This document shows positions 1-6,534 of a stretch of DNA of 17,355 nucleotides, one piece after another (positions within the stretch are counted from its first letter, which is position 1; the number at the start of each line of letters is the position of its first letter). A program made the translations under genes and the position numbers. The stretch comes from Thermoleophilia bacterium (GTDB taxonomy: Bacteria > Actinomycetota > Thermoleophilia > Gaiellales > JAICJC01). Location: NCBI GenBank assembly GCA_025928435.1, contig JAICJM010000069.1, forward strand, positions 1-17,355, written 5' to 3'. The notes under the pieces were generated by a model. It had not been told where the DNA came from. It searched no databases and saw only the letters and a program-made list of their open reading frames with translations.

Positions 1-321
<321 letters not shown>

Positions 322-406
322 CAGGTTGCGAAAACGGCCTCCCCCACCCGCGTCGTAACGCGAAGCGGGATCGTCGGCCGGTCTCTGACCATGAAGGAGA
401 GTCTCT

Positions 407-434
407 AGATCGGTCGAATCTGGCTGACCGATCT
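407..434 (-). repeat. 9-bp perfect inverted repeat in the rRNA leader
   Basis: AGATCGGTC and GACCGATCT are exact reverse complements separated by 10 nt. In the leader RNA they would form a stable hairpin between boxA and the 16S 5' end. Such stems in rRNA leaders are often folding or processing elements, but nothing here shows which role it has. Confidence 0.7.
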
Positions 435-463
435 GCTCTCAAAGGCCGGCGCACCCACCGTCT

Positions 464-479
464 CCGGCCCGAGGGCCGG
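464..479 (-). repeat. 7-bp hairpin in the rRNA leader
   Basis: CCGGCCC and GGGCCGG flank a 2-nt centre, giving a perfect GC-only inverted repeat. A 2-nt loop is too tight, so the closing pair would open. It lies in the 16S leader transcript; it is not followed by a T run in the leftward direction, so I do not call it a terminator. Confidence 0.55.
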
Positions 480-589
480 TGGCGCAGGGTCGCCGACATG
501 GTTTCCGCCCCCCGTGGAATTCCCGGGGTAGCGGACGAACCCGACGTCGATCAATCCGGGATGCGTCGCACCCCAGAGAGATCCCCAAA

Positions 590-610
590 CTGTTGAGTTT
601 TCAAAGACCA
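590..610 (-). promoter_or_regulatory. boxA-like antitermination element of the rRNA leader
   Basis: Read leftward the sequence is TGGTCTTTGAAAACTCAACA, which resembles the boxA elements of actinobacterial rRNA leaders (TGTTnTTTGAnAACTCAA type). BoxA RNA is bound by NusB/NusE and lets RNA polymerase read through rRNA genes without Rho termination. It lies about 270 nt upstream of the 16S 5' end and just downstream of the proposed promoter, the expected order. Confidence 0.75.
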
Positions 611-633
611 GGCGCCCTCGAGCGCGACCTCTA

Positions 634-662
634 AGCCTAGCGAGTTGCAGGGGGCCAGGCAA
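634..662 (-). promoter_or_regulatory. Candidate rRNA operon promoter
   Basis: Read leftward there is TTGCCT (657-662) as a possible -35, a 17-nt spacer and TAGGCT (634-639) as a possible -10, ending about 24 nt before boxA. Both hexamers are only partial matches, but spacing and position between the tyrS terminator and boxA fit an rrn promoter. A better -10 match, TATACT (723-728), lies further upstream, before the tyrS hairpin, but has no convincing -35; it could be a second promoter. Confidence 0.45.
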
Positions 663-682
663 GTGGCACGCGCCGGACGAAA

Positions 683-714
683 CGGCCGCTCCAAGAACCC
701 CTCGGAGGCGGCCG
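683..714 (-). terminator. Probable tyrS terminator hairpin
   Basis: Leftward, CGGCCGCCTCC pairs with GGAGCGGCCG (10 bp with one bulged C) around an 11-nt loop, and the stem is followed by TTTCG. The T run is short, as is common in high-GC genomes. It starts 17 nt beyond the tyrS stop and ends before the proposed rRNA promoter, so it would separate the two transcription units. Confidence 0.65.
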
Positions 715-731
715 ACAGGGCAGTATAGCGA

Positions 732-1889
732 TCACCCGCGCTCGATGACGGCGAACCGGCGTCCGACCCGCAGCTCGGCGCCCTCCAGGCGCTCCCGATC
801 GACGTCGAATTCGTCGGAGCCAAGCGGGTTTCCGTCCACCCGCACGCCGCCCTGCCCGATCAGCCGCCGGCCCTCCCCGCGCGAGCCCGCGAGGCCGTTC
901 CCCGCCAGGAGCGCCGGCATGTGCACCGGATCACCGTCCGGAAGCCGGATCCGGGGAGCGTCCTCCGCCGCCCGGCCCTGCTTGAACTGGCGGTCGAACG
1001 CCGCCTCCGCGGTCGCGGCTGCCTCGGCCCCGTGCCAGCGCTCGACCAGCCGGCGGGCGAACTCGCGCTTGGCCGTGTACGGGTCGGCCGGCGGCGGGTC
1101 GTCGTCCTGGAGGCAGAGGTCGTAGTAGGCCGGCATCAGCTCGTCGACGCAGCTCATCGCCTTGCCGTACATCTCGCTGGGCGGGTCGTCGATCCCGATG
1201 TAGTTGCCGAGCGAGGCGCTCATCTTCCCGACGCCGTTCGGCCCGTTGATGAGCGGCGTCGTCAGGACCACCTGGGGATCTTGCCCGTACGCCGTCTGGA
1301 TGTCCCGGCCCGTGAGCAGGTTGTACTCCTGGTCGGTGCCGCCCAGCTCGACGTCGGCCTCGATCGCCACCGAGTCGTAGCCCTGCATCAGCGGATAGAG
1401 GAACTCGGACACCGAGATCGGCTGGTTGGCCTTGAACCGGCGCTCGAAGTCGTCCCGCTCGAGCAGCCGCGAGACGGTCACGATCCGGGTCAGGCGCAGG
1501 AGCTCGGCGAAATCGATCTTCCCGAGCCACTCCCCGTTGAAGCGCAGCTCGGAGCGCTCGGGATCGAGGATGCGAAGCGCCTGCTCGAAGTAGCGCTTCG
1601 CGTTCGCGTCGATCTCCGCGTCCGAGAGCACCCGCCGCTCCTTCGAGCGCCCGGACGGGTCGCCCACCCGGGCCGTGTAGTCGCCGACGATGAGGATGCC
1701 GGTGTGCCCCTGGTCCTGGAACGCGCGCATCCTCTGGAGCGGGATCGCCTGGCCGATGTGGATGTCGCGGGCGGTCGGGTCGATGCCGAGCTTGACGCGC
1801 AGCGGCCGGCCGAGCGCGAGCTTGCGCTCGAGCTCCCCCTCCGGCAACACCTTGACGGCGTTACGTGTGAGCGCTGCGACGTCCGGCAC
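732..1889 (-). CDS. tyrS: Tyrosyl-tRNA synthetase
   Basis: Class I aminoacyl-tRNA synthetase that charges tRNA-Tyr with tyrosine in the cytoplasm; 385 aa. The Rossmann catalytic domain carries the HIGH-type signature as HIGQ (residues 44-47), the tyrosine-binding block GGTDQ (about 183-187) and the KMSKS loop as KMSAS (222-226). An S4 RNA-binding domain occupies about the last 60 residues. The KMSKS second lysine is alanine here; this is tolerated in several class I enzymes but is not the commonest TyrRS form. The start is GTG (1887-1889) with no clear ribosome binding site; its first 29 nt overlap the end of the glycosylase gene upstream, so translation is probably coupled. A terminator-like hairpin and an rRNA operon follow. 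Confidence 0.96.
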   Translation of the reverse strand: MPDVAALTRNAVKVLPEGELERKLALGRPLRVKLGIDPTARDIHIGQAIPLQRMRAFQDQGHTGILIVGDYTARVGDPSGRSKERRVLSDAEIDANAKRYFEQALRILDPERSELRFNGEWLGKIDFAELLRLTRIVTVSRLLERDDFERRFKANQPISVSEFLYPLMQGYDSVAIEADVELGGTDQEYNLLTGRDIQTAYGQDPQVVLTTPLINGPNGVGKMSASLGNYIGIDDPPSEMYGKAMSCVDELMPAYYDLCLQDDDPPPADPYTAKREFARRLVERWHGAEAAATAEAAFDRQFKQGRAAEDAPRIRLPDGDPVHMPALLAGNGLAGSRGEGRRLIGQGGVRVDGNPLGSDEFDVDRERLEGAELRVGRRFAVIERG

Positions 1890-2481
1890 GGGACGCGGAT
1901 GATATCGGCCGGCTGACCCAGGCCGAGTCGGGGTCGAGGAACCGCCACGGCCGCTCGGCCGCCTTCGTCAGGCCGATCCTGGTGGTGCGCACCACCCGCC
2001 TGCGCCGGGCCGGTGGCACAAGCACGGCGAGGGTGCCGTTCAGCTCGGGACCGGCGCCGAGCGCCTGGCCGACGTTGCCCGGCCCGGACGTCAGCGGCTC
2101 GCGGCCGCGCCGCTCCCACATGCGCTCGACGCCATGGGCAGGCTCGAGGGCGCGGACGAGCACCGCGTCGGCCACCTCCTCCGGTCCGCACACGATGTTC
2201 ATGCACCAGTGGATCCCGTAGCTGCGGTACACGTAGAGCGTCCCCGCCGGCCCGAACATCGCCCAGTTGCGGGCCGTGCGGCCGCGGTAGCTGTGCGACG
2301 CCGGGTCGTCGTGGCGGTAGGCCTCGGCCTCGACGATCGGGCCGCCCACCCCGTCGACGAGCAGCGTCCAGCCGATCAGGCCGCGGGCCGCGGCGATCGA
2401 GTCGCCGCCGAGGTCGAGCTCGGGGAACGTCAGAGCGGGCGCCAGCCCAGGCCGTCCCCACCGGGCTCGATCGTCCCCCAT
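1861..2481 (-). CDS. 3-methyladenine DNA glycosylase (AAG/MPG family)
   Basis: Base-excision repair enzyme that removes alkylated purines such as 3-methyladenine from DNA; 206 aa, normal for the family. The family hallmarks are visible: VEAEAY (50-55, holding the catalytic glutamate E53 and tyrosine Y55), ASHSYRG with H63, RNWAMFGPAGTLYVYRSYG (71-89) and HWCMNIV (91-97), then a terminal PWRF block. The ATG at 2481 lies inside the MBL gene (52-nt overlap); no strong Shine-Dalgarno is seen, and residues 1-17 are not needed by the family, so a start nearer the MBL stop is possible. The last 14 or so residues run into tyrS (29-nt overlap) and look like a non-conserved tail. A repair gene in this operon has no obvious functional link to its neighbours. 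Confidence 0.9.
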   Translation of the reverse strand: MGDDRARWGRPGLAPALTFPELDLGGDSIAAARGLIGWTLLVDGVGGPIVEAEAYRHDDPASHSYRGRTARNWAMFGPAGTLYVYRSYGIHWCMNIVCGPEEVADAVLVRALEPAHGVERMWERRGREPLTSGPGNVGQALGAGPELNGTLAVLVPPARRRRVVRTTRIGLTKAAERPWRFLDPDSAWVSRPISSASRAGRRSAHT

Positions 2482-3173
2482 TCATCGATGTGCGACGCGG
2501 CGCAGGGGATGCCCGTGCCGGCGAGCCGCTCGAGCCAGTCGCGGCGGGTGCGCAGGGCCGCCTCGGGGTCGGAGTCGAACTCGCGGTCCCACTCCGGGTG
2601 CTGCACATGGCTCGGGTGGTGGATCACGTCCGCCAGGAACACGCGGCGGCCGTCGCCCCCGTCGACCTCGACGACGGCGTGGCCCTCGCGATGCCCGGGC
2701 GCCTCGACGAGGCGCACGCCGGGGAGCACCTCGACGTCGTCGGCCACCTCGACCAGGCGGCCGTCCAGGCGCGCGAAGATCTCGTACAGGTCGCCGGGGT
2801 CGGACTCCCACGTCCGTGCCCAGTCGGCGGCCGTGGACGTGACGAAGACGCGCTCGGCCGGGATGTCGGCCGCTCCGCCGAAGTGGTCGAAGTCGAGGTG
2901 CGTGAGCACGACCGCGTCGACGTCCTCGATCCGGCAGAACGGCGCCAGGGCCTCCGCGAGGTTGCTGGTGGCGCCGTCCCAGTGGCCGTCGAGGCCGCCG
3001 GCCGCCGTGTCCACGAGCACGGTGCCGCCCGTCCCCTGCAGGAGCAGGACGTTCGAGACCACCTCGATGTCGCCCAACTCGCCGCGCGGCGCCATCAGCC
3101 CGTCGCGCATCGGCAGGCTGCCCGCCCCGATCAGGTGGACAGCCCAACGAGCGCTCCGTCCCGGAGGTCTCAC
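2430..3173 (-). CDS. MBL-fold metallo-hydrolase
   Basis: Metallo-beta-lactamase-fold hydrolase of unknown substrate, about 247 aa. The metal-binding motif reads THLDFDH (91-97), i.e. HxDxDH where most family members have HxHxDH, so the second histidine ligand is aspartate. Further ligand candidates are the histidines in EAPGHREGH, the aspartate in FLADVIHH and the histidine in ASHID near the C terminus. The general layout resembles AHL-lactonase-like and related hydrolases, but that is a fold-level call only. I use the GTG at 3171-3173; the frame stays open to a GTG at 3275, but codons there (ATA, AGG, AGA, TTG) are unlike the rest, suggesting it is non-coding. The end overlaps the glycosylase gene by 52 nt. 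Confidence 0.82.
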   Translation of the reverse strand: MRPPGRSARWAVHLIGAGSLPMRDGLMAPRGELGDIEVVSNVLLLQGTGGTVLVDTAAGGLDGHWDGATSNLAEALAPFCRIEDVDAVVLTHLDFDHFGGAADIPAERVFVTSTAADWARTWESDPGDLYEIFARLDGRLVEVADDVEVLPGVRLVEAPGHREGHAVVEVDGGDGRRVFLADVIHHPSHVQHPEWDREFDSDPEAALRTRRDWLERLAGTGIPCAASHIDEWGTIEPGGDGLGWRPL

Positions 3174-3308
3174 GCGATCGTCCGGCTGCAAATCATCGCC
3201 TGGCTGTGTCCTCGGTCGCCCCGATATTCCCGATATCCGGGCTCCCTGCGTCCTTGCCATGCTCGATTTTCGCACGGCCGATCATCACGGAACCCCCGGG
3301 ACGGAACA
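3174..3308 (-). other. 135-nt spacer with a 9-nt tandem repeat
   Basis: This is the only sizeable gap in the ilvE-tyrS cluster. On the plus strand it contains two adjacent near-identical units, CCCGATATT (3220-3228) and CCCGATATC (3229-3237), AT-richer than the surroundings. This could be a regulator site or an internal promoter for the MBL-glycosylase-tyrS part, but I see no convincing -35/-10 pair. Confidence 0.4.
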
Positions 3309-3566
3309 CTAGACATCGAGCGACATCTGGTTCTGGCGGCTGCGCCGCACGGCCATCGCGAGCGCCGTCGCTTCGCCCATGTCGGCGAGGATCGTGCGCT
3401 CCGTGCGGGAGGCGACGAGCGGCTCCGCCATCCCGTCCACCCACACCTTCGTGCGGCGCCCGTCGCCGCGGTCGTCGCCCTCGATCGGCTCGAGCGCATA
3501 GATGCGGTCCGCGCGCACGAACTTGCCGTAACCCAGGAACACCATCGGCGCCCCGGAGGCCGTCAC
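3309..3566 (-). CDS. RemA-like (DUF370) small protein
   Basis: 85-aa protein. Its N-terminal half, FLGYGKFVRADRIYALEP (10-27), matches the pattern of Bacillus RemA (an IGFGNIVSANR-like block), and GRRTKVWV (36-43) then EPLVASRTERTI (48-59) match the RemA GRRTRAV and VILSAVQPET segments in order. RemA is a small ring-forming DNA-binding regulator that activates biofilm matrix genes in Bacillus subtilis; the role here is unknown. The alignment is from memory and similarity is moderate. The GTG start (3564-3566) overlaps the upstream aminotransferase stop as GTGA, which argues for coupled translation; ATG at 3543-3545 is an alternative that would begin right at the conserved part. The C-terminal 20 residues are not conserved. 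Confidence 0.68.
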   Translation of the reverse strand: MTASGAPMVFLGYGKFVRADRIYALEPIEGDDRGDGRRTKVWVDGMAEPLVASRTERTILADMGEATALAMAVRRSRQNQMSLDV

Positions 3567-4681
3567 TGCTCCGCCAGCACCTCGCGCAGCGCGTTGGCGA
3601 CATATGCGATGTCGTCGTCCTCGAGCTGGACGTAGAAGGGCAGGGCGAGCGTCGAGGCGGACACGCGCTCGGTGACCGGCAGCATCCCCGGGCCGTATGC
3701 GAAGCGCTCGCGATAGGTCGGCTGCATGTGGATGGCGGGCAGGTACGGGCGGGTGGCGACGCCGCGGTCGGCGAGCGCGGACGAGACGGCGGCGCGGTCG
3801 ATCTCGGGCGCCAGGCGCACGTAGTAGATGAACCAGCTGCGCGGCTCGGGGCCGCGGTAGGGCGTCTCGACCCCCTCGATGCCGGCGAGCAGCTCGTCGT
3901 AGCGCCCGGCGATCCGGCGGCGGCGGTCGAGCAGCATGTCCAGCTTCTCGAGCTGCGCCATCCCCACGGCGGCGGACATCTCGTCCATGCGGTAGTTGAA
4001 GCCGAGCCGCTGGTGCACGAGCCAGTCGCCGTTGTCCGAGCGGCCCTGGTTGACGAGGCTGCGCAGCTCGCGCGCCGCGTCCGGGTCGTCGGTCGTGATC
4101 GCCCCGCCCTCGCCGGTGGTCAGCTGCTTGTTGGGGTAGAAGCCCCACACGGCCAGGTTGCCGTGGGTGCCGACGCCGTGGCCGTTCACCGTGCATCCGA
4201 GCGCCTCGCATGCGTCCTCGATCACCGGGAGGCCGAAGCGGCGCCCGATCTTCGTGATCGCCTCGATGTCGCACGGGTAGCCGAAGATGTGCACCGGGAT
4301 GATCGCCTTCGTGCGGGGCGTGATCGCCTCCTCGACGGCGGCCGGGTCGAGGTTGAAGGTGCGCTCGTCGATCTCGGCGAACACCGGCTTCGCCCGCTCG
4401 AACAGGATCACGTTGGCCGACGCCACGAACGAGAAGCTCGACGTGATCACCTCGTCGCCGGGGCCGACGCCGAGCCGGTGCAGGGCGACGTGCAAGCCCG
4501 CCGTGCCGCTCGAACAGGCGATCGCATGCTGCGTCCCGACCCGCTCGGCGAACCCGCGCTCGAACGCCGGCCCGACCGGGCCGCACGCCAGGCTGTCCGA
4601 CCGCAGCACGTCGAGGACGAGCTCCTCCTCGCGGCCGTCGAGGTACGGGCGCGCCAGCGGGATCGACCGGGTCGTGACCAC
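3563..4681 (-). CDS. DegT/DnrJ/EryC1/StrS-family aminotransferase
   Basis: PLP-dependent aminotransferase, 372 aa, of the family that usually aminates keto-sugars bound to nucleotides for cell-surface glycans or antibiotics. The sequence shows the family start IPLARPYL, the SSGTAGLHVAL cofactor-phosphate loop (57-67), VIEDACEALG with D156 for the PLP ring nitrogen, and GFYPNKQLTTGEGG with the Schiff-base lysine K185. The C-terminal PxYLPAIHMQP-type block is also typical. GTG start 4 nt after the ilvE stop; the end overlaps the RemA-like gene by 4 nt. No sugar-nucleotide or glycosyltransferase genes are nearby, so the substrate cannot be inferred. An amino-acid-derived substrate is possible given the ilvE neighbour. 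Confidence 0.9.
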   Translation of the reverse strand: MVTTRSIPLARPYLDGREEELVLDVLRSDSLACGPVGPAFERGFAERVGTQHAIACSSGTAGLHVALHRLGVGPGDEVITSSFSFVASANVILFERAKPVFAEIDERTFNLDPAAVEEAITPRTKAIIPVHIFGYPCDIEAITKIGRRFGLPVIEDACEALGCTVNGHGVGTHGNLAVWGFYPNKQLTTGEGGAITTDDPDAARELRSLVNQGRSDNGDWLVHQRLGFNYRMDEMSAAVGMAQLEKLDMLLDRRRRIAGRYDELLAGIEGVETPYRGPEPRSWFIYYVRLAPEIDRAAVSSALADRGVATRPYLPAIHMQPTYRERFAYGPGMLPVTERVSASTLALPFYVQLEDDDIAYVANALREVLAEQ

Positions 4682-4685
4682 CGCG

Positions 4686-5609
4686 CTAGACCGCCGCGCG
4701 GACCGGGTACTCGAGCAGGTCGGCGAACCGCTCGTCCTGCCCGCCGACGATGGCGAAGAACGTCTCCTGGATCTGCTTCGTGATCGGGCCGCGCGGGCCG
4801 GTGGGATGGTCGTCGACCGACGCCACCGGCGTCACCTCCGCGGCCGTCCCGCACAGGAACACCTCGTCGCCGAAGTAGAGATCGGTGCGCACCAGGCTCA
4901 CCTCGCGCACCTCGTATCCGAGCGTGTGCGCGATCCGGATGACGGTCTCGCGGGTGATCCCGGGGAGGCACGACGCCGTGGTGGGCGGCGTGTAGAGCAC
5001 GCCGTCGCGCACGACGAACACGTTCTCGCCCGACCCGTCGGCCACGTAGCCCTCCTCGTTCAGGAGGATGGCCTCGTCGTAGCCGGCGCGGGAGGACTCG
5101 AGCTTGGCGAGCACCGAGTTGATGTACTGGCCGGTGGCCTTCGCCGTCGGCGGGAGCGTGTTCGGTCCGATGCGGCGGAAGCTCGAGACCTTGCAGCGCA
5201 CGCCGTGCTCGAGGGCGTCCTCGCCGAGGTAGGCGCCCCACGGCCACACGGCGATGGCGACCTCGACCGGGTTGTCGCCCGGGTAGAGGCCCATCGGGCC
5301 GGCGCCGCGGAAGACGATCGGCCGCACGTAGCACGACGGCACCCCGTTCGCCCCGACCGTCTCATGCACCGCGGCGGCGAGCTCCGGCACGCCGTAGCCG
5401 ATGTCCATCTGGTACAGCGCGGCCGAGCGGCGCAGGCGCTCGAGGTGGTCGGTCAGGCGGAAGACCGCGGAGCCCTTGGGCGTGTCGTAGGCGCGGATGC
5501 CCTCGAAGACGCCCGTCCCGTAGTGGAGGGCGTGCGTGAGGATGTGGACGTTGGCGTCCTCCCACGACACGAAGCTTCCGTTGCGCCAGATCTTCTCGGT
5601 GGCTTGCAT
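4686..5609 (-). CDS. ilvE: Branched-chain amino acid aminotransferase
   Basis: Fold-type IV PLP transaminase that interconverts leucine, isoleucine and valine with their 2-keto acids; cytoplasmic, 307 aa, the usual length. Diagnostic segments are HYGTGVFEGIRAY (29-41), YVRPIVFRG (94-102), the catalytic lysine K157 in LPPTAKATGQYINS, and EAILLNEEGYVADGSGENVF (179-198). The reading frame is open 25 codons further upstream, but the ATG at 5607-5609 begins where family members begin and has AAAGGA 11 nt upstream. It is the first gene of the leftward cluster and divergent from a methyltransferase gene only 61 nt away. Confidence 0.94.
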   Translation of the reverse strand: MQATEKIWRNGSFVSWEDANVHILTHALHYGTGVFEGIRAYDTPKGSAVFRLTDHLERLRRSAALYQMDIGYGVPELAAAVHETVGANGVPSCYVRPIVFRGAGPMGLYPGDNPVEVAIAVWPWGAYLGEDALEHGVRCKVSSFRRIGPNTLPPTAKATGQYINSVLAKLESSRAGYDEAILLNEEGYVADGSGENVFVVRDGVLYTPPTTASCLPGITRETVIRIAHTLGYEVREVSLVRTDLYFGDEVFLCGTAAEVTPVASVDDHPTGPRGPITKQIQETFFAIVGGQDERFADLLEYPVRAAV

Positions 5610-5654
5610 GGCAGGACGCGTCCTTTCGGTGTTCGGTTCCTCGGCGAGTGATGG

Positions 5655-5671
5655 TACCGGAAGGGCCGGTA
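5655..5671. promoter_or_regulatory. 6-bp inverted repeat in the ilvE/methyltransferase divergent region
   Basis: TACCGG and CCGGTA flank AAGGG. On the plus strand the AAGGG in the loop is also the ribosome binding site of the methyltransferase and the right arm touches its ATG; on the minus strand it lies in the ilvE promoter region. It could be an operator or an RNA hairpin affecting translation start; there is no direct evidence for either. Confidence 0.35.
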
Positions 5672-6534
5672 TGCAGGCGTTCATTACGCTCCACCCGATG
5701 CTGGCCTCCGACAGGCACCAGGCTCGCTCGTTCGACGGGGTCGCCGGCGCCTACCAGCGGGCGCGTCCGTCGTACCCCGCGGCGGCCGTCGAGTGGGCGC
5801 TCGAGGCGGCTCCGGGACGGCGCGTCGTCGACCTCGCCGCCGGCACCGGGAAGCTGACCGAGGTGCTGGTGGCCGGGGGCGCCGACGTCGTCGCGGTCGA
5901 GCCGCTCGCGAACATGCGCGCCGAGCTCGAGCGGGCGCTGCCGTCGGTGCGGGCGCTGGCCGGGTCGGCGGAGCGAATCCCGCTGCCCGACGGCAGCGCC
6001 GACGCCGTGGTCGTCGGCCAGGCCTTCCACTGGTTCGACGGGCCGGCCGCACTGGCCGAGATCGCCCGCGTGCTCGTCCCCGGCGGCGCGCTCGGCCTGC
6101 TCTGGAACATGCGCGACGACCGCGTGCCCTGGGTCGCCGAGCTGACGAGGGTCCTGCTCGGCGCAGGCGACGTGCTGACCGGCTCGCGCGGCCTCGCGCG
6201 CCCGGTCGAGACCGACGTCTTCACCGCCGTGGAGCGGCGCGAGTTCGAAAACCCGGTCCAGTTCGACCGGGCCCGGCTGCGCGAGTGGGCCTCCTCGACG
6301 AGCCGCATCGCGGTGCTGCCGCAGGCCGAGCGCGAGCGGGTGCTGGCCGAGGTCGCGCGGCTCGCCGACGGGCATGCCGACCTCGCCGGTCGGGGCACGT
6401 TCGACATGCCGTTCGTCGTGGTGGCGGTGCGGGCCCGGAGCCCTAGATACCGACGCTGTCGAGGTCGACCGACCGCACCTGGTGGACGCCGTCCAGCGCG
6501 CACAGGTGCTCGATCACCGACGGGTCCGGCGTGA
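5671..6534 (+). CDS. Class I SAM-dependent methyltransferase
   Basis: About 287 aa with a Methyltransf_11-type Rossmann core: VVDLAAGTGKLTE (52-64, SAM motif I), VAVEPLANM (74-82, motif II), the GQAFHWFD block (116-123) and ARVLVPGGALGLLWN (132-146). The FHWFD motif is common in actinobacterial methyltransferases of unknown substrate. ATG at 5671 is preceded by GGAAGG with a good spacing; the frame is open further left but without conservation. The natural domain end is near residue 257; the last 30 residues are read from the antisense of the serA end (92-nt convergent overlap) and are arginine/proline-rich, so they are probably a readthrough tail. It is the only plus-strand gene left of 13.8 kb. 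Confidence 0.86.
   Translation: MQAFITLHPMLASDRHQARSFDGVAGAYQRARPSYPAAAVEWALEAAPGRRVVDLAAGTGKLTEVLVAGGADVVAVEPLANMRAELERALPSVRALAGSAERIPLPDGSADAVVVGQAFHWFDGPAALAEIARVLVPGGALGLLWNMRDDRVPWVAELTRVLLGAGDVLTGSRGLARPVETDVFTAVERREFENPVQFDRARLREWASSTSRIAVLPQAERERVLAEVARLADGHADLAGRGTFDMPFVVVAVRARSPRYRRCRGRPTAPGGRRPARTGARSPTGPA

Noticed and set aside
921..1916. Long plus-strand open frame antisense to tyrS
   Set aside because: Its product is low-complexity (R, A, V, D, H-rich) with no recognisable domain and mirrors the tyrS codons; a typical GC-rich shadow.
3174..3275. N-terminal extension of the MBL protein to GTG 3275 or ATG 3260
   Set aside because: Codon use there (ATA, AGG, AGA, TTG) differs from the gene body and there is no good ribosome binding site.
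3206..4783. 525-codon plus-strand open frame over the RemA-like and DegT genes
   Set aside because: No domain pattern; the minus-strand genes here have clear active-site motifs and operon overlaps.
5610..5671. T-box leader upstream of ilvE
   Set aside because: The gap of 61 nt is too short and no T-box sequence is present.
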